A DNA stretch of 64,000 nt from Desulfobaculum bizertense DSM 18034 (lineage in GTDB: Bacteria > Desulfobacterota > Desulfovibrionia > Desulfovibrionales > Desulfovibrionaceae): NCBI RefSeq assembly GCF_900167065.1, contig NZ_FUYA01000006.1, forward strand, positions 62,001 through 126,000, in the 5' to 3' direction. This document shows positions 16,142-24,467 of this stretch, piece after piece. Position numbers and translations under genes: made by a program. Each line of letters opens with the position of its first letter. Within the stretch, counting starts at the first letter, position 1. A model generated the notes under the pieces. That model was given only the letters and a program-made list of their open reading frames with translations, searched no databases and had not been told where the DNA came from.

Positions 16142-17266
16142 CTATCGCCCAAAGCGATGCATAAAACGATGGTCGATAAAATCTTTGACGCGAAACGCAA
16201 GTTTTCCACCAAGGACAAGACCAGCTTTTTGCAGAATGCCTGTTCCATCTCCCAGATTAAACACCAAAAGATAGTCTCCTCCCGGCCGGAACTCTTCCAG
16301 TTCTCCCCCCGTCAGGGCAGCGTACAGATTTTTGACAAGCACCGCATGCTGACGCACCGCATAGACCCCAACTTTGTTGAGCGGGAACGGTTCAAAATAC
16401 AGACAGTCACCGCCTGCAAAAATATCTGGATTCGAAACGCTTTGCAAAAATCTGTTCACCCGCAAACCACCATCCGGCCCAACCGCAAGGCCAGAATACT
16501 CCATGAGCTTTGGCGGACGTACGCCAAGGGCCATCACCATGAGCTGCCCAGAGACAACCCGCCCATTTTCCAGAGTCACGCCACCCTGTCCAAGCTCGGC
16601 CACATAGCCGGACTCATGAACCTTGATTCCTCGCCTGTTGAGTGAATGCCGCGCTTTTTTGCGAGCCCGCCCCGACAGTTCAGACAAAAAGCGCCGCCCG
16701 GCAAGAATCCGAATACACGGCAGGCTTCCGCCTTTTCGCGCAAAAATCTCCTGCGCAGCTCCATGCAGATTGCCCGCAATTTCGAGCGAAGCCGGGCCAC
16801 CGCCAAGCACAAGCACCTCTGCCTTGCCCCGCTGCATGAGCTGCTCCAGCCTCTCACGAACCCGATACAGGTTGGAGATCGGTTTCACCGGATACAAATC
16901 TGGAATCTTTTCTGGTGGAGTTTCACCGGGCCAGGGGATTTCACTCCCCACGTTCAGGCTCAGCACGTCATAGCCCAAAATAGAACCAGACGAGAGGTGA
17001 ACAGAACGGGCCGTAGGGTCAATGCGAATGACCTTGTCTGCAATAAACTCCGCCCCGGCATCCCGTGTCATCTGCGCCACAGGAAAACTTATCTCTGCTG
17101 GAGAATACTGCCCGCTCAGCACCCCCGGTCCCATTCCAGAATAGGGGTGCAGCTCATCCGGGCTGACGACTGTGACCGAAATATCGTGCGACAAAAACAT
17201 TTTCAGTTTTGCCAGCACAGCCACATGTGCGTGCCCTGCTCCGGCAAGAATCAGGCGTTTGCTCAT
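16142..17266 (-). CDS. FAD-dependent pyridine nucleotide-disulfide oxidoreductase, SelD-N-terminal type
   Basis: A 374-residue flavoprotein resembling the oxidoreductase often fused to the N-terminus of selenide,water dikinase (SelD) and, more distantly, type II NADH dehydrogenases and sulfide:quinone reductases. It has the FAD fold GAGHAH near residue 9, a second dinucleotide fold GGGPAS near residue 155, and the C-terminal FAGGDC motif. I chose the ATG at 17266 with an AAAGGA-type site upstream; the in-frame extension to 17380 overlaps the divergent gene. No SelD domain or selD gene is visible here. Electron donor and acceptor are unknown, and there is no CxxC redox motif. Confidence 0.8.
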   Translation of the reverse strand: MSKRLILAGAGHAHVAVLAKLKMFLSHDISVTVVSPDELHPYSGMGPGVLSGQYSPAEISFPVAQMTRDAGAEFIADKVIRIDPTARSVHLSSGSILGYDVLSLNVGSEIPWPGETPPEKIPDLYPVKPISNLYRVRERLEQLMQRGKAEVLVLGGGPASLEIAGNLHGAAQEIFARKGGSLPCIRILAGRRFLSELSGRARKKARHSLNRRGIKVHESGYVAELGQGGVTLENGRVVSGQLMVMALGVRPPKLMEYSGLAVGPDGGLRVNRFLQSVSNPDIFAGGDCLYFEPFPLNKVGVYAVRQHAVLVKNLYAALTGGELEEFRPGGDYLLVFNLGDGTGILQKAGLVLGGKLAFRVKDFIDHRFMHRFGR

Positions 17267-17360
17267 GGTCCTTTCCTTTCCACAAAATAGAGAAGCGTGT
17301 ATCCTCTTATACATATACCCTGCAAAAAAGGGGAGTTCAACGTGAAAGAAGGAGCGCCTC

Positions 17361-18356
17361 ATGCAACAAGCATGTGCCAATAATGCTGGCCTTTATGACG
17401 ACACACAGACAGAAACCATTCGCCTCGGCATTGCCAAATGTTTGCTTGGTGAGCCTGTGCGCTATGACGGCGGGCACAAGCTCGACCGCTACCTCCGCGA
17501 TGTTCTGGGAAAATTCGTTGAATTCGTCCCGGTCTGTCCAGAAGTTGAATGCGGCATGCCCATCCCGCGCGAAGCTGTCCGCCTTGTTGGCGACCCGCAA
17601 AAGCCGCATCTCGTAGGTCGCGACTCCGGTGAAGACTGGACCGAGCAAATGCAAAACTGGGGCAAAGAGCGACTCAGGGAAATGGAAAAAGAGGGGCTGT
17701 GTGGCTATATTTTCAAATCCCGCTCCCCATCAAGCGGCATGGAACGCATCAAGGTCTTTCAGGCCAATGGCCAGCCGCTCTATACCGGCGTTGGCATGTG
17801 GGCCGACATGGTCATGAAACATTTCCCGCTCCTGCCCTTTGAAGACGACGGCCGCCTGCATGACATGGGCCTTCGGGAAAACTTCATTAAACGCATTTTT
17901 ATCCTCAAGCGCTGGCGAGACATGCTCGCTAACGGCAAGACCCTTGGAAATCTTGTAAAGTTTCACAGCCAGCACAAGCTGCTCATTCTGTCCCATAATC
18001 AGGAAATCTACCGTGAAATGGGGCAACTTGTAGCGCAGGGCAAAGAGATGGACCCCGAAGAACTCTTTTGCACCTACCTCCAGCAGCTCACGGCCGCGCT
18101 CTCCAAACGGGCCAGCGTCAAAAATCATGTGAATGTCCTCTTCCACATGATGGGACATTTCAAGGATGAGCTTTCCGCAGAAGAAAAGCAGGAACTCAAG
18201 GAACTGATTGAACAGTATTCCAGTGGCATGCTTCCGTGGGTTGCTCCGCTGACCCTCATAAACCACTACGTTCGCAAGTATAAAAACGACTACCTCATGG
18301 AGCAGTTTTACCTGCATCCTCACCCTTTGGAACTGAGGCTGCTTTTCCATGCCTGA
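17361..18356 (+). CDS. DUF523-DUF1722 (YbgA-like) protein
   Basis: A 331-residue fusion of an N-terminal DUF523 domain (CLLGEPVRYDGG and CPEVECGMPIPRE, with conserved cysteines, to about residue 150) and a C-terminal DUF1722/YbgA domain (about 180-310). Biochemical function is unknown. In E. coli ybgA lies directly beside the photolyase gene phr, and here the same linkage is kept two genes apart: it overlaps the next gene by 8 bp, and that gene abuts a photolyase. The linkage suggests a role in DNA photorepair or light response. Confidence 0.88.
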   Translation: MQQACANNAGLYDDTQTETIRLGIAKCLLGEPVRYDGGHKLDRYLRDVLGKFVEFVPVCPEVECGMPIPREAVRLVGDPQKPHLVGRDSGEDWTEQMQNWGKERLREMEKEGLCGYIFKSRSPSSGMERIKVFQANGQPLYTGVGMWADMVMKHFPLLPFEDDGRLHDMGLRENFIKRIFILKRWRDMLANGKTLGNLVKFHSQHKLLILSHNQEIYREMGQLVAQGKEMDPEELFCTYLQQLTAALSKRASVKNHVNVLFHMMGHFKDELSAEEKQELKELIEQYSSGMLPWVAPLTLINHYVRKYKNDYLMEQFYLHPHPLELRLLFHA

Positions 18357-19947
18357 ACACGCAGATCATCCCTATACCGTGGCTGTGCTGGGAGCGACCG
18401 GATACATTGGCGGACGGCTTGTCCCCCGCCTGCTGGAGCGAGGCTACCGGGTCCGGGCCATTGCCCGCTCTGCCTACAAGCTCCAGTGCCGCCCATGGGG
18501 CCAGCACAAAAATCTGGAAATCGCGGCCGCAGATGTTCTGGACCGCAGCTCTCTCAAAAAAGCCCTGACTGGCGTCCGGGTTGCCTATTATCTTGTGCAC
18601 TCCATGCAGCCCGACCAGAGTGACTTTGCCGAGGCAGACCGAAGTGCAGCGCAGAACATGGCAGAACTTGCCGAAGAGCTTGGACTAGAGCGCATTCTCT
18701 ATCTTGGCGGTCTTGGCAACGAAACAGATCCAGAGCTTTCGCACCACCTGCGCTCGCGCATAGAAACCGGACACATCCTCAAGCGGGGCCGGGTTCCGGT
18801 CACCTGCTTCCGCGCTGCCATGATCCTTGGTTCAGGAAGCGCGTCCTTTGAAATCATGCGCTACCTCGTGGACCGTTTGCCCATCATGCTGACTCCAAGC
18901 TGGGTGCGAACCCTCAGCCAGCCCATCGCGGTCCGGGACGTTCTGGGCTACCTCGAAGGCGCGCTGGAATGTCCGGAAACAACAGGGCAGACGTATGACA
19001 TTGGCGGGCCTGACGTCCTGAGCTACGAAGAAATTTTCCATATTTATGCCAAAGAAGCTGGCCTGCACAAACGGCTCATCATTCCTGTCCCCTTTTTCTC
19101 ACCCACGCTCTCCTCACTCTGGATTCATATCATTACGCCTGTTCCGGCAAGCCTAGCCCGCCCCCTTGCCAAGGGGCTTCGCTCCACTGTTGTCTGCGAG
19201 GATAACCGTATCCGCGAGCTGCTCCCGCGCCAGCTTTTGACGGTACAGCAGGCCATCCACTTTGCGCTGGAACGCATCCGGCAGCACCGAGTCGAAAGCT
19301 GCTGGATGGATGCCGGAGAACTCCAGCCCCCGGAATGGATTTCCTGCGGTGATGCCCACTATGCTGGCGGCACTATCCTTGAGAGTAACCACCGGGTGCG
19401 GCTGGCCTGTGCTCCAGAAAACGTCTGGAAAACCGTCAAGAGCATTGGCGGAGAGCGCGGCTGGTACTACGGAGAATTTCTCTGGAAGCTCCGGGGAATT
19501 GCAGACAGGCTCATAGGTGGGGTTGGGCTAAGGCGTGGACGCCGGGACCCGGAAGATCTCCTTCCCGGCGATGTCCTCGACTTTTGGCGGGTCACGGTGG
19601 TGGAAGAAAATTCCCGGCTCCAGCTCCTTGCCGAAATGAAACTTCCGGGCGAGGCCATGCTACAGTTTTCCATCACTCCCCAGATTGACGGCAATACAGA
19701 GCTGTCCCAGATTGCCCGTTTTCTTCCGCGCGGACTTTGGGGCATGATTTACTGGTATTCTCTCTATCCCCTTCACGGCTGGCTTTTTAGCGGAATGCTT
19801 GGCAAAATTGCTGAACTCACAGGCTGCGAAATTCTGTCCGGCCCCGAGAGCTTTACCCAGAGTGCCTCTATGTGCACTTTGCCTTTTGTTCCAGAAACCC
19901 AGCAACACGAACAGCCTCAAACCCAGCCTCTCAAAGGAGAACGCTGA
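18349..19947 (+). CDS. NAD(P)-dependent epimerase/SDR with C-terminal DUF2867
   Basis: A 532-residue two-domain protein. The N-terminal half is an extended/atypical SDR fold with the nucleotide motif GATGYIGG (about residues 14-21). The C-terminal half (about 340-500) is a DUF2867, START-like, domain. It overlaps the upstream YbgA-like gene by 8 bp and abuts the photolyase gene, so it is the middle gene of a tight three-gene operon. The substrate is unknown. Proteins of this architecture recur next to photolyase genes in other bacteria (recalled, not checked). Confidence 0.83.
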   Translation: MPEHADHPYTVAVLGATGYIGGRLVPRLLERGYRVRAIARSAYKLQCRPWGQHKNLEIAAADVLDRSSLKKALTGVRVAYYLVHSMQPDQSDFAEADRSAAQNMAELAEELGLERILYLGGLGNETDPELSHHLRSRIETGHILKRGRVPVTCFRAAMILGSGSASFEIMRYLVDRLPIMLTPSWVRTLSQPIAVRDVLGYLEGALECPETTGQTYDIGGPDVLSYEEIFHIYAKEAGLHKRLIIPVPFFSPTLSSLWIHIITPVPASLARPLAKGLRSTVVCEDNRIRELLPRQLLTVQQAIHFALERIRQHRVESCWMDAGELQPPEWISCGDAHYAGGTILESNHRVRLACAPENVWKTVKSIGGERGWYYGEFLWKLRGIADRLIGGVGLRRGRRDPEDLLPGDVLDFWRVTVVEENSRLQLLAEMKLPGEAMLQFSITPQIDGNTELSQIARFLPRGLWGMIYWYSLYPLHGWLFSGMLGKIAELTGCEILSGPESFTQSASMCTLPFVPETQQHEQPQTQPLKGER

Positions 19948-21321
19948 ATGTACGACGTTCACCACGCCCGCGTAGAGACAATACGCGAGGGCGAAACCGG
20001 GAAAGGTCCCGTTATATACTGGATGAGCCGCGAGCAGCGCGCTCACGACAACTGGGCACTGTTTCATGCCCACAGCCTTGCAGCACAGCACAAGCGACCT
20101 CTTGGGGTTGTCTTCTGCCTTGCCAAGGGTTTTCTGGAAGCAACACGCCGTCAGTATGACTTCATGCTGCGCGGTCTGGAAGAAACAGCGCAGGAGCTAG
20201 ACAATCTGTCCATTCCCTTTACCGTGCTCAAAGGGGACGCGCCGTCTGTGCTCCCCGGATTCCTGAATGAACTGGATGTCTGCACACTGGTGACAGACTT
20301 TGACCCGCTGCGCATCAAGCAGGAATGGCAAAAGCAGATTGCCTCGGCAGTCAGCATTCCCATTTTTGAAGTGGATGGGCACAACGTGGTGCCCTGTCGA
20401 AACGTCTCGGACAAACAGGAATATGCGGCGTACACCATTCGCCCCAAAATCCACAAAAAACTGGATGAATTTCTGGAACCATTTCCCAAACTGGTCCCGC
20501 CATCACACAGTGGGCTGGTTCTCCCCACGCCCGACTTTGCCGCACTCCATCGCTGGGTGGATGTTGATGAGAGCGTTGCTCCAGTCTGTGACGTCATCCC
20601 AGGAAGCGCTGCGGCCCAGGAACGACTCGATGATTTTCTGGCGGCAACTCTTCCGGTCTATGAGCCAGAGCGCAACAACCCAACACTGGAAGGCGTATCC
20701 CGACTTTCTCCCTATCTGCATTTTGGGCAAATAGCTCCGCAGCGGGTGACACTGGACACCGCAGAGCACCCCGGCAATGCAGCCGGGAAAGAAGCCTTTC
20801 TGGAACAGCTCATTGTCCGGCGTGAACTCACTGACAACTTCTGCCTGCATAACCCGCAGTACGACAGCATTGATGGTGGCCCGGAATGGGGCCTTGAGAC
20901 GCTGCTCAAGCATGAGGATGACCACCGGGAATACAGCTACTCCCGCGAGGAACTGGAGCAGGCCAAGACCCATTCTCCGCTCTGGAATGCGGCTCAGCTC
21001 CAGATGGTCAACACCGGATACATGCACAACTACATGCGTATGTACTGGGCCAAAAAAATTCTGGAATGGACCAGTTCCCCTGAGGAAGCCGTGAAAATCG
21101 CCCTGTACCTGAATAATCGCTATGAACTGGATGGACGAGACCCGAACGGCTATGTGGGCGTGCTCTGGGCCATCACAGGCGTACACGACAGACCGTGGCG
21201 CGAACGCGATATTTATGGCTCCATCCGCTACATGAATTCCAACGGCTGCCGCCGCAAGTTCAAGGTGGACACCTACATTAAGCAGTATGGAAACCGCCCG
21301 GAGCAATGTAGCCTGCTCTAA
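19948..21321 (+). CDS. phr: Class II CPD photolyase
   Basis: A 457-residue deoxyribodipyrimidine photolyase that should split cyclobutane pyrimidine dimers using FADH- and near-UV/blue light. It is of class II, shown by the C-terminal FAD-binding region (GYMHNYMRMYWAKKILEW, LNNRYELDGRDPNGYVG, GVHDRPWRER) rather than the class I pattern; class II enzymes occur in animals, plants and some bacteria. The ATG directly follows the TGA of the previous gene, with AAGGAG seven bases upstream, so it is translationally coupled. A strong terminator follows. Having a photolyase in a presumed anaerobe suggests occasional exposure to light. Confidence 0.93.
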   Translation: MYDVHHARVETIREGETGKGPVIYWMSREQRAHDNWALFHAHSLAAQHKRPLGVVFCLAKGFLEATRRQYDFMLRGLEETAQELDNLSIPFTVLKGDAPSVLPGFLNELDVCTLVTDFDPLRIKQEWQKQIASAVSIPIFEVDGHNVVPCRNVSDKQEYAAYTIRPKIHKKLDEFLEPFPKLVPPSHSGLVLPTPDFAALHRWVDVDESVAPVCDVIPGSAAAQERLDDFLAATLPVYEPERNNPTLEGVSRLSPYLHFGQIAPQRVTLDTAEHPGNAAGKEAFLEQLIVRRELTDNFCLHNPQYDSIDGGPEWGLETLLKHEDDHREYSYSREELEQAKTHSPLWNAAQLQMVNTGYMHNYMRMYWAKKILEWTSSPEEAVKIALYLNNRYELDGRDPNGYVGVLWAITGVHDRPWRERDIYGSIRYMNSNGCRRKFKVDTYIKQYGNRPEQCSLL

Positions 21322-21325
21322 AAAA

Positions 21326-21364
21326 GCAAAGCCCCCCAGCACAGCGCCGGGGGGCTTTTTTTGA
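21326..21364. terminator. Terminator between photolyase and copA
   Basis: GCCCCCC and CGGGGGGC pair around a 9-10 base loop and are followed by seven T. It stops the photolyase operon; the A-rich left flank lets it also serve the convergent copA. Confidence 0.88.
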
Positions 21365-21392
21365 GGACCACAAGGCTCTCATTGATCCCAGT

Positions 21393-23906
21393 TTATCCTT
21401 TGAAAAATCTCAGCCGCAAGGCATTACTCACGACAGTCACCGAAGAGCAGGCCATTGCTGTTCCCGCAATCATGGGGTTCAGGGTCGGGCCGCCAAAGAT
21501 GTGCAAGACACCAGCGGCAACCGGAATACCCAAGGAGTTAAATGCAAAGGCCCAGAACAGGTTCTGCCGGATATTTTGCATCACGGCATGCGAAAGCTTG
21601 AGCGCTGTCAGCACGGACTGGAGCGAGCTGCGGACCAGCACCACATCGCCAGACTCGACGGCAACGTCGATACCTGAACCCATAGCAATACCGCAGTCAG
21701 CCTGCGCAAGGGCCGGGGCGTCATTTACGCCATCGCCAACCATTGCGACTTTCTTTCCCTGCGCCTGAAACTCTTTGACCACCTTGGCCTTGTCTTCGGG
21801 CAAAACGCGCGCCCGCAGTTCTGTAATGACTGCACGACGAGCCACAGCCTTGGCTGTGGCCTCAGCGTCACCCGTAAGCATAACGACCTGCACACCGCGC
21901 TGCGTCAGCTCCTGAACAACTGCCGGAGCCTCTTCCCGCAGCGTATCCGCAACCCCCAAAAGGGCGCGAAGCGCCCCGCCGCTCGCCACAAAAAGCACTG
22001 TTCGGGCTTCTTCGGCAAGCGCATTGATCGTACGCTGTGCCTCTTCAGTCTCAAGCCCGGTCACTGCGTGCTCTTCCATAAGCAGACGGTTGCCCACAAA
22101 CAGCGTTTCACCCAGAACCTGCGCCTCCAGACCTCGGCCTGTATGCGCGGTAAAGGCGTCAACAGTGGGCAAAGTCAGCCCCTTTTCCTTGGCTGCGTCC
22201 ACCATTGCCAAAGCAAGCGGATGCTCGGACTGGGATTCTGCTGCCGCGACCGCTGCAAGGAGCGTGTCGGCATCAACTCCAGCCTCTGGCATCAGCTCGC
22301 AGTCTGTAAGCTTTGGCGTGCCGTGGGTCAGGGTGCCTGTCTTGTCAAAAATAATGGTCTGAATGCCTTCCACAGTCTGGAGCGCCGTGCCGTTTTTGAC
22401 CAACACGCCAAGCTGTGCGCCACGCCCCGTCCCGACCATGATGGAGGTCGGCGTTGCAAGGCCCATTGCGCAGGGACAGGCAATCACCATAACGGCAACA
22501 AAAATACGCAGGCTAAACGAAAAATCCGCGCCTGCAAAATACCAGAGCAGGCCAGAAACAATGGCAATGCTCATCACGGTTGGAACAAAAATCGCGCTAA
22601 TTTTATCCGCAAGACTGGCAATAGGCGCCTTGGACCCCTGCGCCTCGCGAACCAGAGAAATGATGCGCGAGAGTGTTGTGTCACTGCCAACGCGGGTGGC
22701 CTTCATGGTCAGGGCGCCGGTTCCATTCATGGTGCCGCCAGTAAGCGAATCGCCTTCCTCTTTGGTCACAGGCAAAGACTCGCCAGTCAGCATGGATTCA
22801 TCCACACCAGAGCGGCCAGAAACGACTTCGCCGTCCACAGGCACACGCTCGCCCGGACGCACAAGAATCACATCCCCCGGCTCAAGCTCGGAAGAAGGAA
22901 CCTGTCGCTGCGTTCCGTCTGCCTCCACCAGCGTTGCCATGTCTGGCGTCAGCTGCATGAGCGAACGAATCGCGTCAGAGGTTCTGATTCTGGAGCGGGC
23001 TTCAAAGTATTTGCCAAGGGAAATCATGGCAATCAGCACAGCCGCAGACTCAAAATACAGATCCATGACCCGCGCCTGAACGTCTATGCCAAGAAAAATT
23101 TCAAAGGTATTCCACAGGCTGTAGATCAGGGCTGCGCCTGTTCCCATTGCCACCAGCGAGTCCATGTCTGGACTGCGGCGCACAAGATTTGGAATGCCCC
23201 GGATGTAAAAATGTCGGCCTGACCAGACGACAGGAAGCGTCAGCAAAAGCTGGGCAAGAGTAAACGCCTTGGGAGAGGTCGCTGGATCCAGCCATTCGGG
23301 AAGCGGCATGCCTGCCATGTGGCCCATCGACAAAATGAGCAGGGGCAAAGCAAAGGCAAAAGCCGGAACAAGCTGCTGCCCGGCTTTTTTCAACTCACCA
23401 AGTGCCCGCTGCCTGTTTTGTTCAAACAGGTCATCGCCAGCGCTTTCTGGCTCGGAACTGAAGCCAAGTTTGCTAATGGCCTCGCGAATCTGACGCTGCG
23501 AGGTCTTTTCCGAATCAAAAATAAAAGTTCCGGACTCGGCGGCAAGGCTCACTTCGGCCTTTTCCACGCCGTCCATTTTGCCCACGACCTTTTCGATACG
23601 CCCAGAGCAGGCAGCGCAGTGCATGCCCGTAATGGACAAATGAATGGTACGGTGCTCGCTGTCTTCCGGTTCCACAAGGGTAAAACCAAGCTTTTTGACC
23701 CGCCCGGCAAGGTCTTCAAACGAAACCTCTTTGGGGTCAAAACGCAGGTCCACAGTTTCCGCGGCAAGACTTACGTCGGCCTGTCCAACGCCATCGACCT
23801 TGTTCAGAACCTTTTCAACACGAGCAGAACATGCTGCGCAGTGCATGCCCTGCACGCCAGCAACAAGATGAGTCAATTCGCGATTCTTCGACTGTTCATC
23901 CGACAT
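21393..23906 (-). CDS. copA: Copper-exporting P1B-type ATPase
   Basis: An 837-residue P1B-1 type ATPase that should pump Cu(I) out of the cytoplasm. It has two N-terminal heavy-metal-associated domains with MHCAAC motifs (Cys23/26 and Cys97/100), eight membrane segments, the TGES phosphatase motif, the intramembrane CPC motif in VIACPCAMG, the phosphorylation site DKTGT, and the hinge GDGVNDAP. The last membrane helices carry the N and MxxS residues expected of Cu(I) pumps. It follows the Cys-rich membrane protein gene by 56 bp and ends close to a shared terminator. Confidence 0.93.
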   Translation of the reverse strand: MSDEQSKNRELTHLVAGVQGMHCAACSARVEKVLNKVDGVGQADVSLAAETVDLRFDPKEVSFEDLAGRVKKLGFTLVEPEDSEHRTIHLSITGMHCAACSGRIEKVVGKMDGVEKAEVSLAAESGTFIFDSEKTSQRQIREAISKLGFSSEPESAGDDLFEQNRQRALGELKKAGQQLVPAFAFALPLLILSMGHMAGMPLPEWLDPATSPKAFTLAQLLLTLPVVWSGRHFYIRGIPNLVRRSPDMDSLVAMGTGAALIYSLWNTFEIFLGIDVQARVMDLYFESAAVLIAMISLGKYFEARSRIRTSDAIRSLMQLTPDMATLVEADGTQRQVPSSELEPGDVILVRPGERVPVDGEVVSGRSGVDESMLTGESLPVTKEEGDSLTGGTMNGTGALTMKATRVGSDTTLSRIISLVREAQGSKAPIASLADKISAIFVPTVMSIAIVSGLLWYFAGADFSFSLRIFVAVMVIACPCAMGLATPTSIMVGTGRGAQLGVLVKNGTALQTVEGIQTIIFDKTGTLTHGTPKLTDCELMPEAGVDADTLLAAVAAAESQSEHPLALAMVDAAKEKGLTLPTVDAFTAHTGRGLEAQVLGETLFVGNRLLMEEHAVTGLETEEAQRTINALAEEARTVLFVASGGALRALLGVADTLREEAPAVVQELTQRGVQVVMLTGDAEATAKAVARRAVITELRARVLPEDKAKVVKEFQAQGKKVAMVGDGVNDAPALAQADCGIAMGSGIDVAVESGDVVLVRSSLQSVLTALKLSHAVMQNIRQNLFWAFAFNSLGIPVAAGVLHIFGGPTLNPMIAGTAMACSSVTVVSNALRLRFFKG

Positions 23907-23962
23907 CAGTTTTCATTCCTTTTGCCGTACTCCGTACTTCGTGGCTCTGCCACGCAGGGCGG

Positions 23963-24223
23963 TTAACGTTTTTTCTCTCCAGACTGGCCGCAGGCGCAGG
24001 AAGACTGCGTCGTTTCCTTGCTTGCGGGATCATACACAGACAACTCGTCCTCAGGGCTGGAGGCAATGCCGCATCCGCCACTGCACCCGCTGCATCCACC
24101 AGCACTGTCGCAGCCACAACCACAACCGCCTGCTACTCCTTTTTTCGTGTAGCGACGGAACAAATATATAACAGCCAAGAGCAGAATAAAAACAACTGCT
24201 CCAATATCCCAAAAGTTTGTCAT
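23963..24223 (-). CDS. Small Cys-rich membrane protein (FeoB-associated type)
   Basis: An 86-residue protein with one N-terminal membrane helix (about 7-24), a basic RRYTKK stop, and a Gly/Cys-rich segment with cysteines at 34, 36, 38, 44, 47 and 51, then CAC at 76-78. It resembles the short Cys-rich membrane proteins usually encoded after feoB, but here it precedes a copper ATPase. The cysteines could bind Fe, Cu or an Fe-S centre; which one is not known. A possible Fur box lies 31-51 bp upstream of its ATG, which would suit the iron association. Confidence 0.7.
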   Translation of the reverse strand: MTNFWDIGAVVFILLLAVIYLFRRYTKKGVAGGCGCGCDSAGGCSGCSGGCGIASSPEDELSVYDPASKETTQSSCACGQSGEKKR

Positions 24224-24253
24224 AGACCCTCCTCAGGCCTTATTTGTTATTTA

Positions 24254-24274
24254 TGAAACTGAAATTCGTTTTCA
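24254..24274. promoter_or_regulatory. Candidate Fur box
   Basis: TGAAATTCGTTTTCA (24260-24274) is a 7-1-7 dyad with arms matching five of seven bases of the Fur consensus TGATAAT, and an extra half-site TGAAAC adjoins it at 24254-24259. It lies just upstream of the Cys-rich protein-copA operon. The rest of 24275-24467 holds no gene. Confidence 0.4.
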
Positions 24275-24467
24275 ATAACTAACGAGCGTTCTCCAGCAGG
24301 TCAAGGGGGCGTGCATAGAACAGAAAAAAACACCCGGAAATTCCTGACTCTTTTTTTCATTTTTTCCCACAGCACTCGGCTCGCCCCACTTGGCGCACCC
24401 TTCGTTCTCCTGTATGTTAAAAAGAACTCTTTGCTTTGCCCAGCCCCCCAGACGCCAAGGAGAACGC

